The notes under the pieces are model-generated. The model worked only from the letters and a program-made list of their open reading frames with translations. It did not search any database and was not told the origin of the DNA. From contig CAJYVI010000071.1 in assembly GCA_913778145.1 (NCBI GenBank), forward strand, positions 91,235 through 155,234: a stretch of 64,000 nt of DNA, written 5' to 3'. Both the position numbers and the translations under genes were made by a program. Source of the stretch: an uncultured Pseudocitrobacter sp. Its GTDB lineage: Bacteria; Pseudomonadota; Gammaproteobacteria; Enterobacterales; Enterobacteriaceae. Below, piece by piece: positions 50,916-62,112 of this stretch. Position 1 is the first letter of the stretch. The number at the start of each line of letters is the position of its first letter.

Positions 50916-51746
50916 ATGTTGATGATCACTTCCTTTACTAACCCGCGCGTCGCCCAGGCCTTTGTCGATTACATGGCGACGCAGGGTGTCATTCTGACAA
51001 TCCAACAACATACTCAGAGTGATGTCTGGCTCGCAGATGAAAGCCAGGCCGAACGCGTGCGCGCCGAACTGGCCCGTTTCCTGGAAAACCCGGCAGATCC
51101 GCGTTATCTGGCGGCGAGCTGGCAATCGGGCCACACCAATAGCGGCCTGCACTATCGTCGTTTCCCGTTCCTCGAAACGCTGAAGGCCAACGCTGGTCCG
51201 GTGACCATGGCGGTGATGGTCGCCTGTATTCTGGTTTTCGTCCTGATGAACGTGGTAGGCGATCAGGCCGTAATGATGTGGCTGGCCTGGCCTTATGACA
51301 GTTCGGTACAGTTTGAAGCCTGGCGCTACTTTAGCCACGCGCTCATGCACTTCTCGGTGCTGCATATTCTGTTTAACCTGCTGTGGTGGTGGTATCTCGG
51401 CGGGGCGGTGGAGAAACGCATCGGCAGCGGTAAACTGGTGGTGATCACCGCGATCAGCGCGCTGTTGAGCGGTTTTATTCAGCATCAGTTTAGCGGCCCA
51501 TGGTTTGGCGGGCTGTCTGGCGTGGTGTATGCGCTGATGGGGTACGTCTGGCTGCGCGGCGAGCGCGATCCGGACAGCGGGATTTACCTCCAGCGTGGGT
51601 TGATTATCTTTTCGTTGGTCTGGCTGGTTGCCGGTTGGTTTGATCTTTTTGGCATGTCGATTGCCAATGGCGCACATGTTACCGGCCTGGTGGTCGGTCT
51701 GGCGATGGCGTTTGTCGATACGCTAAATGCGCGAAAGCGCGCGTAA
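50916..51746 (+). CDS. glpG: Rhomboid intramembrane serine protease GlpG
   Basis: This 276-residue rhomboid protease has a cytoplasmic N-terminal domain (about residues 1-90) and six membrane helices. The catalytic dyad is Ser201 in [13 protein letters not shown] and His254 in NGAHVTG. The family loop-1 motif [24 protein letters not shown] (with His145 and His150) and GAxExxxG-like [12 protein letters not shown] are present. It cleaves membrane proteins within the bilayer. Length equals E. coli GlpG. Confidence 0.97.
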   Translation: MLMITSFTNPRVAQAFVDYMATQGVILTIQQHTQSDVWLADESQAERVRAELARFLENPADPRYLAASWQSGHTNSGLHYRRFPFLETLKANAGPVTMAVMVACILVFVLMNVVGDQAVMMWLAWPYDSSVQFEAWRYFSHALMHFSVLHILFNLLWWWYLGGAVEKRIGSGKLVVITAISALLSGFIQHQFSGPWFGGLSGVVYALMGYVWLRGERDPDSGIYLQRGLIIFSLVWLVAGWFDLFGMSIANGAHVTGLVVGLAMAFVDTLNARKRA

Positions 51747-51764
51747 TTATTTCAGGGACTCACC

Positions 51765-52529
51765 ATGAAACAAACACAACGTCATGACGCGATAATTGAG
51801 CTGGTCAAATTACAGGGCTATGTCAGCACCGAGGAGCTGGTGGAGCACTTTTCCGTTAGCCCACAAACCATTCGCCGCGACCTGAACGACCTGGCGGAGC
51901 AGAAGATGATCCTGCGCCACCATGGCGGCGCGGCGTTACCTTCCAGCTCGGTCAACGCCTCGTGGCATGACCGAAAATCGACGCAAACGGCGGAAAAGGA
52001 GCGCATTGCCCGCAAGGTGGCCAGCGAGATCCCCAACGGTTCTACGCTGTTTATCGATATCGGCACCACGCCGGAAGCGGTCGCTCACGCGTTGCTCAAT
52101 CATAGCGATCTGCGCATCGTCACCAATAACCTTAACGTGGCTAACACGCTGATGGTGAAAGAGGATTTCCGCATTATTCTCGCGGGCGGCGAATTACGTA
52201 GCCGTGACGGTGGGATTATCGGGGAAGCAACCCTCGATTTTATCTCCCAGTTCCGCCTCGATTACGGCATTCTGGGGATCAGCGGCATCGACAGCGACGG
52301 CTCGCTGCTGGAGTTTGACTACCATGAAGTGCGTACCAAGCGTGCAATCATTGAGAACTCGCGTCATGTGATGCTGGTGGTTGACCATTCCAAGTTTGGC
52401 CGCAACGCGATGGTAAATATGGGCAGCATTAGTATGGTGGATGCGGTTTATACGGATACTCTGCCGCCGGATGGAGTAATGAAGGTGATTGCCGAACATA
52501 ACATCCAGCTGGCGTTGTGCCGGGAGTAG
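51765..52529 (+). CDS. glpR: Glycerol-3-phosphate repressor GlpR
   Basis: This 254-residue DeoR-family repressor has an N-terminal helix-turn-helix (LVKLQGYVSTEELVEHFSVSPQTIRRDLNDLAEQ, about residues 13-46) and an effector domain with FIDIGTTPEAVAHAL and ILAGGELRSRDGGIIG. It silences glpD and the other glp genes until glycerol-3-phosphate binds. Many E. coli K-12 stocks carry a disrupted glpR; this copy is intact. It ends glpEGR and is followed by a BIME. Confidence 0.96.
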   Translation: MKQTQRHDAIIELVKLQGYVSTEELVEHFSVSPQTIRRDLNDLAEQKMILRHHGGAALPSSSVNASWHDRKSTQTAEKERIARKVASEIPNGSTLFIDIGTTPEAVAHALLNHSDLRIVTNNLNVANTLMVKEDFRIILAGGELRSRDGGIIGEATLDFISQFRLDYGILGISGIDSDGSLLEFDYHEVRTKRAIIENSRHVMLVVDHSKFGRNAMVNMGSISMVDAVYTDTLPPDGVMKVIAEHNIQLALCRE

Positions 52530-52540
52530 CGGTGAGAAGT

Positions 52541-52612
52541 GCCGGATGGCGGCTGCGCCTTATCCGGCCTACAGAGTGCTTGTAGGCCGGATAAGCGACG
52601 CGCCATCCGGCA
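52541..52612. repeat. REP/BIME pair between glpR and the symporter
   Basis: Two inverted REP units (GCCGGATGGCGGCTGCGC...ATCCGGCCTAC and GTAGGCCGGATAAGCGACGCGCCATCCGGC) lie between convergent genes and end five bases before the symporter stop. Confidence 0.9.
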
Positions 52613-52616
52613 TCGG

Positions 52617-53975
52617 TTACATCTGGAATTGCCCTTTGCTCAGGTCAGACACGATGGTAATCATTTTGTCTTCCGTCAGCTTATAGTAGCGAATAGAGAT
52701 CGCTGTAATCAGGTAGAAGATTGCCGGCAACACGGTGAACAGAATCAGCACACCGCGAATGGCTTCGGCAGACTGTTGTTCTACACCTGCCTGGTAGCCA
52801 AAATACGCCAGGCCCCAGCCGGTCAGCGCGCCACCAATTGCCACGCCCAGTTTGATAATGAAAATATTCGCCGCAACGTTCATACCGGTAATACGACGCT
52901 GGGTTTTCCATTCGCCGTAGTTATTGGCGTCAGTGATCATTGACCACTGTAATGGCCCGTTCATACCCTGCAGCACGTTCAGAATGATGTGAACGAGAAA
53001 TGCCGGGATCCAGTATTCGCTTGGCAGTATAAGGAACAACAAACCAATTAAGGCACTCAGAATATTTACCCATACGGAGGCGCGAATTTTGCACATTTTC
53101 GAGCCTAATGGTTTTGCTGCCAGACTGCCGACAACCGACGCAACGGTGGATGCCAGTAAAAATGCGGAAACAATACTGCTGCCCTGATGCAGAATATATT
53201 GCACGAAGTAGACCAGCAAACTCCCGCGTACAACCAGGCCGCACAGCATCGCCAGATTATAAACGGACAGAACCCACCACTGATCGTTTTTCGCCAGAAT
53301 TTTCACGTCGCGCAGAATATTCAGGTTCTCTTCTTTCACCGGTTCAATACGTTCTTTGGTGGTCAGGAAGCATGTCAGGAACATGATGCAGCCAATAACA
53401 CCAAATATCCCCATCGCCCACTGCATACCGCTTGCGCGATCGCCCGGTGCGATGAAGTCTGCTAATGGCAGGATTAACGCTGTACCCATTGCTCCGCCGA
53501 TTGGTGCAATCGCGAAACGCCAGGATTGCAGCGAGAGGTTTTCTGCCGGGTCAGCGGTAATAGCTGCGCCCAGTGAGCAGTAAGGAATATTAATGGCGGT
53601 ATACATCAGCGTCATGAATATATATGCGATGACGGCGTAAATAATTTTTCCGGTCTGATCAAAGTCTGGCGTGGAATAAACCAGAATACAGCTCACCGCA
53701 AAGGGTACGCAGATAATTAACAGCCACGGACGAAAACGACCCCAACGAGTTTTTGTCTGGTCAGCAATAGCGCCCATGATAGGGTCGGTAATGGCGTCCA
53801 GAATCCTGACAACCAAAAATAATGTCCCCATAACGGCTGGGGGTAGTCCATAAATATTTGTATAGAAGTACGCCAGAATAGCCACAGAGGAATCGAAAAC
53901 TATATGGCTTGCGGCATCGCCCAAACCAAACCCAAATTTCTCTTTAGCACTGACTTTTTCGGTTAATGCCGACAT
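52617..53975 (-). CDS. GPH-family sugar:cation symporter, orphan
   Basis: This 452-residue member of the glycoside-pentoside-hexuronide:cation family (MelB, UidB, YicJ, XynB relatives) has twelve predicted membrane segments. The N-terminal half carries EKFGFGLGDAASHIVFDSSVAILAYFYTNIYGLPPAVMGTLFLVVRILDAITDPIMGAIADQTKTRWGRFRPWLL, the family signature with Asp pairs used for cation coupling. The C-terminal half has WSMITDANNYGEWKTQRRITG. It would import a glycoside or uronide, but no hydrolase or regulator is adjacent, so the substrate is open. E. coli carries rtcRBA at this site. The 187 bases upstream are AT-rich. Confidence 0.88.
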   Translation of the reverse strand: MSALTEKVSAKEKFGFGLGDAASHIVFDSSVAILAYFYTNIYGLPPAVMGTLFLVVRILDAITDPIMGAIADQTKTRWGRFRPWLLIICVPFAVSCILVYSTPDFDQTGKIIYAVIAYIFMTLMYTAINIPYCSLGAAITADPAENLSLQSWRFAIAPIGGAMGTALILPLADFIAPGDRASGMQWAMGIFGVIGCIMFLTCFLTTKERIEPVKEENLNILRDVKILAKNDQWWVLSVYNLAMLCGLVVRGSLLVYFVQYILHQGSSIVSAFLLASTVASVVGSLAAKPLGSKMCKIRASVWVNILSALIGLLFLILPSEYWIPAFLVHIILNVLQGMNGPLQWSMITDANNYGEWKTQRRITGMNVAANIFIIKLGVAIGGALTGWGLAYFGYQAGVEQQSAEAIRGVLILFTVLPAIFYLITAISIRYYKLTEDKMITIVSDLSKGQFQM

Positions 53976-54162
53976 ATAATCATCCTTTTATAACGTGCCA
54001 ACTCGCGGCAGTAGTTATAAAAGGAGAAACATGGCAGGCATATTATAATTTTTCACTTCTGATTTATGTTTCTTCTCTAATGTGACGTAGCTATCTCTTC
54101 TTAAATAGAGAAATAAACATATAATATATTTAGTCGGTAATTATTCACCACCATAATATATA

Positions 54163-56868
54163 TTATACGCCGTATCCCATCATTTTAAGTAACTGTTGCG
54201 CATGCTGTACTGCATCCTGACGATGTGCCACGCCCAGCTTCTGGTACAGATTGCGAATATGCGTCTTGATGGTTGTGGCTGCCACGTCCAGCTCACCTGC
54301 GATCTGTTCATTGCTGTAGCCGGAGTAGATAAGCCCCAGTACCTGCCATTCACGCTGCGTGAGCGGGCTGGTGCGGATAAGCTCCGGCACTTCCGGGTGA
54401 TTGAGCAGACGCTCGACGAAACTCTCATCAAAATGGGCGAACTTATGGCGATGGTGCTGATTAATTTCGCGCAGAATACGTTGGGCGCGATGCTGGTCGA
54501 GTTCCGGCAACGTGTTGAGCTGAATCAGCTGACGCAACTGCTGCGCCATTGCTTCGCCTTCAATGACGAAGTGGCTGATAAACCCGGTGCGATTTGCCAG
54601 CGTCAGCGCTTCCAGCAGCACGCGCTGGGCTTCATTCTTGCGCCCGGCCTGCCAGTAAAGTTGATTCAATAACAGCAGGTTACGGTTGAGATCGCTCATC
54701 AGGCGCAGCGAACGCGCATTCTCGTTCAACTCTTCCAGTACCATTTCAGCGGCATCAAATTCGCCAAGCAGGATCTGCACGCGGGCGATATTGCGCCACT
54801 GGCTTTGCAGGAAGTGATTGTTAGCGAACGCCGGTTTTGGCGTATGACGCAGCCAGTTGGCGGCGGATTTTTTGTCGCCGACCATCTGCCAGTAAATCAC
54901 CCGCACTTTATCCGCGTTAGAGACCCAGTCGCTGTGGTACGGGCCATTCCCCAGTAAATTTTCCAGGCGATTCAGGTGGCTGCGGGCATTGTCGAGGTCG
55001 CCGCGTGCCAGAGAGCACTGTACCAGCAGCGCCAGGCACTGAAGCTGCTGCTGCGGCTGATAGTTCACCAGTACGTCCATACCGGTACGCGCCGTGGCCT
55101 CGGCTTCATCCAGACGCGCCCACGCCCACAGTAACTGCGCGCGAATGCGCAGCAGGAACTCGTGCATCGGCAACTGTTCGAGATGTTGATCGCGAATCAG
55201 CTGGAACGCTTTTTCCTGGCACTCCCAGGCGGCCTGCAAAAAGCCCTGGGCAAACAAAATTTCACTTTGCTGGATCAGGCTCCAAAGAGCGTAGTGCCAG
55301 ACATCATGCCGGCGCGCCATTTGCTCCGTTTGCTGCATCACCGACAGCGATTGCCCCAGTTGCCCTTTGCAGTGCAGTACTTCGCCGTGCACCGAAGTGG
55401 CGACGATGCGGCTGTAGAAACTCGCCAGCGGAAGCTCATCGAGGGCAACCATCGCCAGACGTTCCGCTTCTTCCGGGTCGCCATCGTTGATGGCCACCTG
55501 TGCGCGCAGGGCGTTGAAATCGCCATGCAGGGCTTTATCCATCTCGAAGTCCATCTCCTGCTCGGCACGCGCCAGCAGGGTGTTGACTTCGCTATAGCGA
55601 TGCTGGCTTTGCATCAGCCATGCCTGTAACAGCACCAGCCGCGGGTTTTCCAGCAGGCTTGCCCACGGCAGGGCGGAGAGCGACTCTTCCAGCAGCGAGA
55701 GTTCGCTGTGATGGAACAAGCCCCAGGCGTGATTCAGCAAAATATCGCGCAGCATTTTCGGGTCACCGGCGGCAAGGGCATGGTGAATCGCCTCACTCGG
55801 GAAGCCCTGCGCCATCCAGCTTTCGGCGGCGGCGCGATGAATATCGGGTAACTCTGTCGCCAGTTCCCACTGGCAGCGCTGGCGCAGGAAGCTACAAAAC
55901 AGCGGGTGATAGTTAAACCATTCACCAGAGTCATCCATGCGTTGCAGGAACAGCCCCTGACGCTCAATCTCTTCCAGCCGCATCTGGCCGTTTTCTTCGC
56001 CGGTCACGCGTACAATGAGCGCGTCGTTCATCGAGCGCAGCAGCGAGCTTTTGAGCAGGAAATTACGCGTCGCAGGTTCGACGTTATCGAGCACTTCATC
56101 GACCAGATAGTCGGAGAGATGGCTGGCGTTAATCCCGGAAAGACGGCGGGCAGAATGCTGGGTGGCGTTATTGCGCTGCCGGGCCGATAGGGCGATCAGC
56201 TGCAACGCCGTTGCCCAACCGGCAACGTCGTCACACAGACGGCCGCTCTCCGCAAGCTCAATAGGCGAGGTGAGGCGGCAGTCGAAAAATTGTTTGGTTT
56301 CACTGTGATTAAAGGCCAATTGTTGGCTGCCAATCTCCAGCAGTTGATCGCGCACGCGCAGGTTGGCGATACCTAACTGCGGCAAATTACGCGACAGGAC
56401 GACCAGCGTCAGGTTTTCCGGCTGATGGCGCAGGAAAAAACGCATGGCGTCGTGGATAACCGGGTTGGTAATCAGGTGGTAATCGTCAATCACCAGATAC
56501 AGCGGTTTTTGCCATTCACTTAGCTCGACAAAAAGCTGTGAGAACAGCGAAGTAAGGCTCGCATACTGGCGTTTTTGCACCATGTTTTCACTGGCGCTGC
56601 AATGACCGCCCGTCGCCTGCTGAATCGCGGCGATAAGGTAGCTGGCGAACCGTTCCTGCTGGTTATCCCCTTCATCAAGAGAGTACCAGCCCAGTTCGTT
56701 TTTTCCCGCCGCCCACTGTGAAATGAGCGTCGTCTTGCCATAACCTGCAGGGCTGGTGATCAGCGCCAGACGATAATTGTTCGCGCCTGAAAGCTTCGCC
56801 AGCAGCCTTTCCCGAATCACTGTGTGTTCAAGACGGACGGGTCGACTTAATTTTGACGGAATCAACAT
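54163..56868 (-). CDS. malT: Maltose regulon activator MalT
   Basis: This 901-residue STAND-type activator turns on the maltose genes when bound to ATP and maltotriose. The N-terminal nucleotide-binding domain has Walker A SPAGYGKT (39-46), and [12 protein letters not shown] is the Walker B region. A central winged and tetratricopeptide-like superhelix binds maltotriose. The C-terminal LuxR-type helix-turn-helix is [47 protein letters not shown]. The start at 56868 gives the exact E. coli length; an in-frame start three codons earlier is possible. It is divergent from malPQ. Confidence 0.97.
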   Translation of the reverse strand: MLIPSKLSRPVRLEHTVIRERLLAKLSGANNYRLALITSPAGYGKTTLISQWAAGKNELGWYSLDEGDNQQERFASYLIAAIQQATGGHCSASENMVQKRQYASLTSLFSQLFVELSEWQKPLYLVIDDYHLITNPVIHDAMRFFLRHQPENLTLVVLSRNLPQLGIANLRVRDQLLEIGSQQLAFNHSETKQFFDCRLTSPIELAESGRLCDDVAGWATALQLIALSARQRNNATQHSARRLSGINASHLSDYLVDEVLDNVEPATRNFLLKSSLLRSMNDALIVRVTGEENGQMRLEEIERQGLFLQRMDDSGEWFNYHPLFCSFLRQRCQWELATELPDIHRAAAESWMAQGFPSEAIHHALAAGDPKMLRDILLNHAWGLFHHSELSLLEESLSALPWASLLENPRLVLLQAWLMQSQHRYSEVNTLLARAEQEMDFEMDKALHGDFNALRAQVAINDGDPEEAERLAMVALDELPLASFYSRIVATSVHGEVLHCKGQLGQSLSVMQQTEQMARRHDVWHYALWSLIQQSEILFAQGFLQAAWECQEKAFQLIRDQHLEQLPMHEFLLRIRAQLLWAWARLDEAEATARTGMDVLVNYQPQQQLQCLALLVQCSLARGDLDNARSHLNRLENLLGNGPYHSDWVSNADKVRVIYWQMVGDKKSAANWLRHTPKPAFANNHFLQSQWRNIARVQILLGEFDAAEMVLEELNENARSLRLMSDLNRNLLLLNQLYWQAGRKNEAQRVLLEALTLANRTGFISHFVIEGEAMAQQLRQLIQLNTLPELDQHRAQRILREINQHHRHKFAHFDESFVERLLNHPEVPELIRTSPLTQREWQVLGLIYSGYSNEQIAGELDVAATTIKTHIRNLYQKLGVAHRQDAVQHAQQLLKMMGYGV

Positions 56869-56984
56869 AGCAATCACTTCACTGTGAGGAGAGAAAAGTA
56901 TTTTTTTTAGGGCTCGTAATTAATCAATACAAAGGTCGGCCAAATGACAATCTATTGCAAGTTATGTCCGTTTTTGATGTCTGC

Positions 56985-57006
56985 GAATTTGCACTCTGTC
57001 ACAAAT
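56985..57006 (-). promoter_or_regulatory. CRP site upstream of malT
   Basis: On the minus strand, TTTGTGACAGAGTGCAAATT fits the left half TGTGA well and the right half loosely. It matches the position and sequence of the E. coli malT CRP site, about 120 bases before the gene. Confidence 0.65.
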
Positions 57007-57385
57007 CTTCTTATTCCCCTTTTAAATGACGGAGACCGGTTGCAGGGCGCGTGGTGTCTGGCTTTGTCAAAAAGAGTAAAACTCTGAAAAAGCCACATAA
57101 GGTATGGCGTTAATTAAACAGCTAATAAACAGAGAGTCAGCTGCGCTATTTTCCGTATGGATCATCTTATTTTTATTTCGATTTATTTCAACGCCGTAAC
57201 TATTTCCTGTCTTACATAAATTAGGAAAAACACCATTTCATTTTTATGACATACCGCGCGGATATCTTCTTACCGATACCGGAAACTGCCGCCTGGCAGA
57301 ATGGATGGCCGCCTGACGTGGTGTGAAATTTGCGCAATTTCAGGGTTAGTCACTAACGTAATAGTGTCTGCGATCACACTTTTCG

Positions 57386-57431
57386 CTCATCCCTGCGACT
57401 CCTCCCCGCCTAATCCGGGACGGGATGAGGA
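57386..57431 (+). promoter_or_regulatory. MalT boxes of the malPQ promoter
   Basis: CTCATCCCTGCGACTCCTCCCC contains two inverted MalT-box-like hexamers (GGATGA and GGAGGA on the minus strand), and GGGATGAGG lies at 57422-57430 on the plus strand. This is the array of GGATGA-type sites found before E. coli malPQ. Confidence 0.78.
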
Positions 57432-57493
57432 AGACACACAGTCAGCCAGGCAAACTATTACTAACGTTTATGTAAAAAGGACTCTAATTCCCT

Positions 57494-59884
57494 ATGTCAC
57501 AGCCAACCTTCAATAAAGAACTGTTTCAGGCTGCCCTGACGCGTCAGTGGCAACGATTTGGTTTACAGGCTGCTTCTGAGATGACCTCTCACCAGTGGTG
57601 GCAGGCTGTGAGCGGCGCGCTGGCAGAGATGCTGTCCGCTCAGCCCGTGGCGAAACCGGCGAAGGATCAACGCCACGTGAACTACATTTCGATGGAGTTC
57701 CTGATTGGTCGCCTGACCGGCAACAACCTGCTGAACCTTGGCTGGTATGAGGGCGTGAGCGATGCCCTTAACGCCTTTGATATCAACCTGACCGACCTGC
57801 TGGAAGAAGAAACCGATCCGGCGCTGGGTAACGGCGGCCTGGGGCGTCTGGCGGCCTGCTTCCTTGACTCTATGGCGACCGTGGGTCAATCGGCAACCGG
57901 CTATGGCCTGAACTATCAATATGGCTTATTCCGTCAGTCCTTTGCAGATGGTCAGCAGATGGAAGCGCCAGATGACTGGCAGCGCGGTAGCTATCCGTGG
58001 TTCCGCCACAACGCGGCGCTGGATGTGCTGGTGGGTATTGGCGGTAAAGTCAGCAAAGAGGGCCACTGGACCCCGGCATTTGAAATCACCGGTGAAGCCT
58101 GGGATCTGCCGGTACTCGGCTACCGTAACGGCGTCGCACAGCCGCTGCGCTTGTGGCAAGCGAAGCACGCGCATCCGTTTAACCTGACCAAATTCAACGA
58201 CGGCGATTTCCTGCGTGCAGAACAGCAGGGCATCGACGCCGAAAAGCTGACGAAAGTGCTCTACCCGAACGACAACCACACGGCGGGTAAAAAACTGCGC
58301 CTGATGCAGCAGTACTTCCAGTGCGCCTGTTCAGTAGCGGATATTCTGCGTCGTCATCATCTGGCGGGTCGCAAACTGCACGAACTGGCGAATTTCGAAG
58401 TTATTCAGCTTAACGATACTCACCCCACTATCGCCATTCCAGAACTGCTGCGCGTGCTGATTGATGAGCACCAGCTGAGCTGGGACGACGCCTGGGCTAT
58501 CACCAGCAAAACCTTTGCCTACACCAACCACACCCTGATGCCGGAAGCGCTTGAGTGCTGGGATGAAAAACTGATTAAAGCGCTGCTGCCACGCCATATG
58601 CAGATCATCAACGAAATCAACGCGCGCTTTAAAAAGCTGGTCGATAAAACCTGGCCGGGCGACAAAGCGGTTTGGGCAAAACTGGCCGTCGTGCACGACA
58701 AGCAGGTGCGCATGGCGAACATGTGCGTGGTCAGCGGTTTTGCGGTGAACGGCGTCGCCGCGCTGCACTCCGATCTGGTGGTGAAAGATCTGTTCCCGGA
58801 ATATCACCAGCTGTGGCCGAATAAATTCCATAACGTCACCAACGGCATTACGCCGCGTCGCTGGATCAAACAGTGCAACCCGGCACTGGCTGCGCTGCTC
58901 GATAAGTCGCTGAAAAAAGAGTGGGCGAACGATCTCGACCAGTTGATCAACCTGGAGAAATTTGCTGACGACGCGAAATTCCGCCAGACCTATCGCGAGA
59001 TCAAACAGGCCAACAAAGAGCGTCTTGCTGAATTCGTGAAAGCGCGTACCGGCATTGAAATCAATACTCAGGCGATTTTTGATATCCAAATCAAGCGCCT
59101 GCACGAATACAAACGTCAGCACCTGAACCTGTTGCACATTCTGGCGCTGTATAAAGAGATCCGCGAGAACCCGCAGGCAGACCGCGTACCGCGCGTATTC
59201 CTGTTCGGTGCGAAAGCGGCGCCGGGCTACTACCTGGCGAAGAACATCATCTTCGCGATTAACAAGGTGGCAGACGCAATCAATAACGATCCGACAGTGG
59301 GGGACAAGCTGAAAGTGGTCTTCCTGCCGGATTACTGTGTGTCGGCGGCGGAAAAATTGATCCCGGCGGCGGATGTTTCCGAACAAATCTCTACCGCAGG
59401 CAAAGAAGCGTCCGGTACCGGTAACATGAAGCTGGCGCTGAACGGGGCGCTGACCGTCGGTACGCTGGATGGCGCAAACGTGGAAATCGCGGAAGTGGTC
59501 GGCGATGAAAATATCTTTATCTTCGGTAATACTGTTGAAGAGGTTAAAGCGCTGAAAGCCAAAGGCTATGACCCGCTGAAATGGCGCAAGAAAGACAAAT
59601 TGCTGGACGCGGTGCTTAAAGAGCTGGAAAGCGGTAAGTACAGCGATGGCGACAAACACGCGTTCGACCAGATGCTGCACAGCCTGCTGAAAGGCGGCGA
59701 CCCGTACCTGGTGCTGGCCGATTTCGAAGCCTACGTGGACGCGCAGAAACAGGTTGATGTGCTCTATCGTGACCAGGAAGCATGGACCCGCGCCGCCATT
59801 CTGAATACCGCGCGCTGCGGCATGTTTAGCTCCGATCGCTCCATTCGCGATTATCAAAAACGTATCTGGCAGGCAAAACGCTAA
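57494..59884 (+). CDS. malP: Maltodextrin phosphorylase MalP
   Basis: This 796-residue GT35 phosphorylase releases glucose-1-phosphate from maltodextrins. The PLP Lys lies in [45 protein letters not shown] and [17 protein letters not shown] are shared with GlgP, and the enzyme is shorter at its N-terminus than GlgP, as expected for the unregulated MalP. The start follows AAAAGGA. It forms malPQ with malQ, whose start is 10 bases after its stop. Confidence 0.98.
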   Translation: MSQPTFNKELFQAALTRQWQRFGLQAASEMTSHQWWQAVSGALAEMLSAQPVAKPAKDQRHVNYISMEFLIGRLTGNNLLNLGWYEGVSDALNAFDINLTDLLEEETDPALGNGGLGRLAACFLDSMATVGQSATGYGLNYQYGLFRQSFADGQQMEAPDDWQRGSYPWFRHNAALDVLVGIGGKVSKEGHWTPAFEITGEAWDLPVLGYRNGVAQPLRLWQAKHAHPFNLTKFNDGDFLRAEQQGIDAEKLTKVLYPNDNHTAGKKLRLMQQYFQCACSVADILRRHHLAGRKLHELANFEVIQLNDTHPTIAIPELLRVLIDEHQLSWDDAWAITSKTFAYTNHTLMPEALECWDEKLIKALLPRHMQIINEINARFKKLVDKTWPGDKAVWAKLAVVHDKQVRMANMCVVSGFAVNGVAALHSDLVVKDLFPEYHQLWPNKFHNVTNGITPRRWIKQCNPALAALLDKSLKKEWANDLDQLINLEKFADDAKFRQTYREIKQANKERLAEFVKARTGIEINTQAIFDIQIKRLHEYKRQHLNLLHILALYKEIRENPQADRVPRVFLFGAKAAPGYYLAKNIIFAINKVADAINNDPTVGDKLKVVFLPDYCVSAAEKLIPAADVSEQISTAGKEASGTGNMKLALNGALTVGTLDGANVEIAEVVGDENIFIFGNTVEEVKALKAKGYDPLKWRKKDKLLDAVLKELESGKYSDGDKHAFDQMLHSLLKGGDPYLVLADFEAYVDAQKQVDVLYRDQEAWTRAAILNTARCGMFSSDRSIRDYQKRIWQAKR

Positions 59885-59894
59885 GGACAGGCCT

Positions 59895-61976
59895 ATGGAA
59901 AGCAAACGCCTCGATAATGCCGCGCTGGCGGCGGGGATCAGCCCCAACTATATCAATGCGCACGGTAAACCGCAGTCTATCGGTGCTGACACCAAACGGC
60001 GTTTGCTGGACGCGATGCACGCTACCGCCACGAAAGTGGCGGTGACGCCAGTCCCTAACGTCATGGTCTGGACGCATGGCAAAAAAATGGCCCTGACGGT
60101 TGAAGGCAACGGTGAGTTTCACTGGCTGCTAACCACCGAAGAGGGCAAGCAGTATCAGGGTGACGCGACAGGAGGTAATAATCTGTCGTTGCCTGCGGGT
60201 CTACCGGAAGGTTATCACTCTCTCACCCTGACCCAGGCTGAAGAACGCTGGCACTGCCGGGTGATTGTCGCCCCGGTCCGCTGTTATGAACCGCGAGCGT
60301 TAAAAGAGAAAGAAAAACTGTGGGGCGCCTGCGTGCAGCTCTATACCCTACGTTCTGAAAAGAACTGGGGGATTGGCGACTTTGGCGACCTGAAAGCGAT
60401 GCTGCCGGAAATCGCCAAACGCGGCGGGGCGTTTATCGGCCTTAACCCGATTCACGCGCTCTATCCGGCTAACCCGGAAAGTGCAAGCCCGTATAGCCCT
60501 TCCTCTCGCCGCTGGCTGAACGTGATTTATATCGACGTCAACGCGGTGGAGGATTTCCAGCACAGCGAAGAAGCGCAGGCCTGGTGGAAAAAACCGGCTA
60601 CGCAGAAAGCCCTGAAAGCCGCCTGCGATGCAATGTGGGTTGACTACACGGCAGTAACAGAACTGAAAATGACCGCGCTGCGTATGGCGTGGACGCGCTT
60701 TGCCAAACGCACTGATGCGCAGATGACCCAGTTCCGTAACTTTGTGGAACGTGAAGGTGACAGCCTTTACTGGCAGGCAGCGTATGACGCGCTGCATGCT
60801 AATCAGGTGAAAATCGACAAACTGCGCTGGGGCTGGCCTGCCTGGCCGCAAGCGTATCAGGATGTCGATAGCCCGGAAGTGCGTGCGTTCTGTGAGCAGC
60901 ATGCCGATGAAGTCGATTTCTACCTTTGGCTGCAATGGCTGGCGTACACCCAGTTCGCGGCCTGCTGGCAGGAAAGCCAGCAATATGACATGCCGATTGG
61001 CCTTTATCGCGACCTCGCCGTGGGCGTGGCGGAAGGCGGCGCGGAAACCTGGTGTGACCGCGAGCTTTACTGCCTGAAAGCGTCAGTGGGCGCACCGCCG
61101 GATATCCTTGGGCCGCTGGGGCAAAACTGGGGCCTGCCGCCGATGGACCCGCACATCATTACCGCGCGTGCCTACGAGCCGTTTATCGACCTGCTGCGCG
61201 CGAACATGAAAAACTGCGGCGCGCTGCGTATCGACCATGTGATGTCCGTGCTGCGTCTGTGGTGGATCCCCTACGGTGAAACGGCTGACCACGGCGCGTA
61301 CGTGCATTATCCGGTGGACGATCTGCTGTCGATTCTGGCGCTGGAGAGTAAACGCCATCGCTGCATGGTGATTGGTGAAGATCTCGGTACGGTGCCGGTG
61401 GAGATTGTCGGCAAACTGCGCAAGAGCGGAGTTTACTCATACAAAGTGCTCTACTTTGAAAACGACAGCGACAAAACCTTCCGTGCGCCGAAAGCGTATC
61501 CGGAGCAATCTATGGCGGTCGCGACCACCCATGACCTGCCAACGCTGCGCGGTTATTGGGAAAGCGGTGACCTGACGCTCGGTCGGGCGCTGGGGCTTTA
61601 TCCTGACGAAGTGGTGTTGCGCGGTTTGTATCAGGATCGTGAACTGGCGAAGCAGGGCTTGCTGGATGCGTTGCACAAGTATGGCGTGCTGCCAAAACGT
61701 GCCGGGCATAAAGCCAGCCTGATGAGCATGACCGACACGCTCAATCGCGGTATGCAACGCTACATCGCTGACAGCAACAGCGCACTGCTGGGGCTGCAAC
61801 CGGAAGACTGGCTGAATATGGAAGAGCCGGTCAATATCCCCGGTACCAGCGATCAGTACAAAAACTGGCGTCGTAAGCTGACCACAAGCCTTGAGCAGAT
61901 GTTTGCCGATGAACGGGTGAATAAGCTGATTAAGGATTTGGACAAGCGGCGGAAAGCGGCAGGTAAGAAGAAGTAA
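59895..61976 (+). CDS. malQ: 4-alpha-glucanotransferase MalQ (amylomaltase)
   Basis: This 693-residue GH77 amylomaltase rearranges maltodextrins and releases glucose. A family-specific N-terminal region of about 140 residues precedes the catalytic barrel, with FIGLNPIHALYPANPESASPYSPSSRRWLN, the nucleophile Asp region GALRIDHVMSVLRLWWIP, the acid Glu in MVIGEDLGTVP and TTHDLPTLRGYW. Length is within one residue of E. coli MalQ. It ends the malPQ operon and is followed by a dyad repeat instead of an obvious terminator. Confidence 0.97.
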   Translation: MESKRLDNAALAAGISPNYINAHGKPQSIGADTKRRLLDAMHATATKVAVTPVPNVMVWTHGKKMALTVEGNGEFHWLLTTEEGKQYQGDATGGNNLSLPAGLPEGYHSLTLTQAEERWHCRVIVAPVRCYEPRALKEKEKLWGACVQLYTLRSEKNWGIGDFGDLKAMLPEIAKRGGAFIGLNPIHALYPANPESASPYSPSSRRWLNVIYIDVNAVEDFQHSEEAQAWWKKPATQKALKAACDAMWVDYTAVTELKMTALRMAWTRFAKRTDAQMTQFRNFVEREGDSLYWQAAYDALHANQVKIDKLRWGWPAWPQAYQDVDSPEVRAFCEQHADEVDFYLWLQWLAYTQFAACWQESQQYDMPIGLYRDLAVGVAEGGAETWCDRELYCLKASVGAPPDILGPLGQNWGLPPMDPHIITARAYEPFIDLLRANMKNCGALRIDHVMSVLRLWWIPYGETADHGAYVHYPVDDLLSILALESKRHRCMVIGEDLGTVPVEIVGKLRKSGVYSYKVLYFENDSDKTFRAPKAYPEQSMAVATTHDLPTLRGYWESGDLTLGRALGLYPDEVVLRGLYQDRELAKQGLLDALHKYGVLPKRAGHKASLMSMTDTLNRGMQRYIADSNSALLGLQPEDWLNMEEPVNIPGTSDQYKNWRRKLTTSLEQMFADERVNKLIKDLDKRRKAAGKKK

Positions 61977-61992
61977 ACGCGAAGCAAAGTAT

Positions 61993-62099
61993 TCCCCTCA
62001 CCCCGGCCCTCTCCCTTAGGGAGAGGGAGAAAACCGCACATACCCGACCACTGGCACAATCGGTTCCCTCTCCCTAAGGGAGAGGGTTAGGGTGAGGGT
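61993..62099. repeat. CCCTC-GAGGG dyad repeat, full composite element, inverted
   Basis: Two GC-rich palindromes (CCCTCACCCCGGCCCTCTCCC/GGGAGAGGG and CCCTCTCCCTAAGGGAGAGGG with GTTAGGGTGAGGG) flank AGAAAACCGCACA...ACCACTGGCACAATCGG. This spacer is the reverse complement of the one at 27190-27307, so the same element is present in opposite orientation. It lies between convergent malQ and gntT. Confidence 0.85.
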
Positions 62100-62112
62100 A
62101 AAAAACTCACAT

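Larger units (their letters stand above)
56869..57493. other. malT-malP divergent regulatory region
   Basis: A 625-base gap holds the malT CRP site (56985-57006) near one end and MalT boxes (57386-57431) near the other. The 380 bases between them are AT-rich and contain no gene I can support; a downstream ribosome site AAAAGGA lies 13 bases before malP. Confidence 0.7.

Noticed and set aside
56869..57493. A possible hidden gene or sRNA in the malT-malP gap
   Set aside because: Only short AT-rich frames without ribosome sites occur, and no hairpin with a T-tract was seen. The known CRP and MalT sites explain both ends.
58331..59947. A 538-codon open frame on the minus strand across malP
   Set aside because: It is an antisense shadow of malP with no recognisable domain and a biased His/Arg/Phe composition. 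The similar frame at 36433-37845 opposite glgB was rejected for the same reason.
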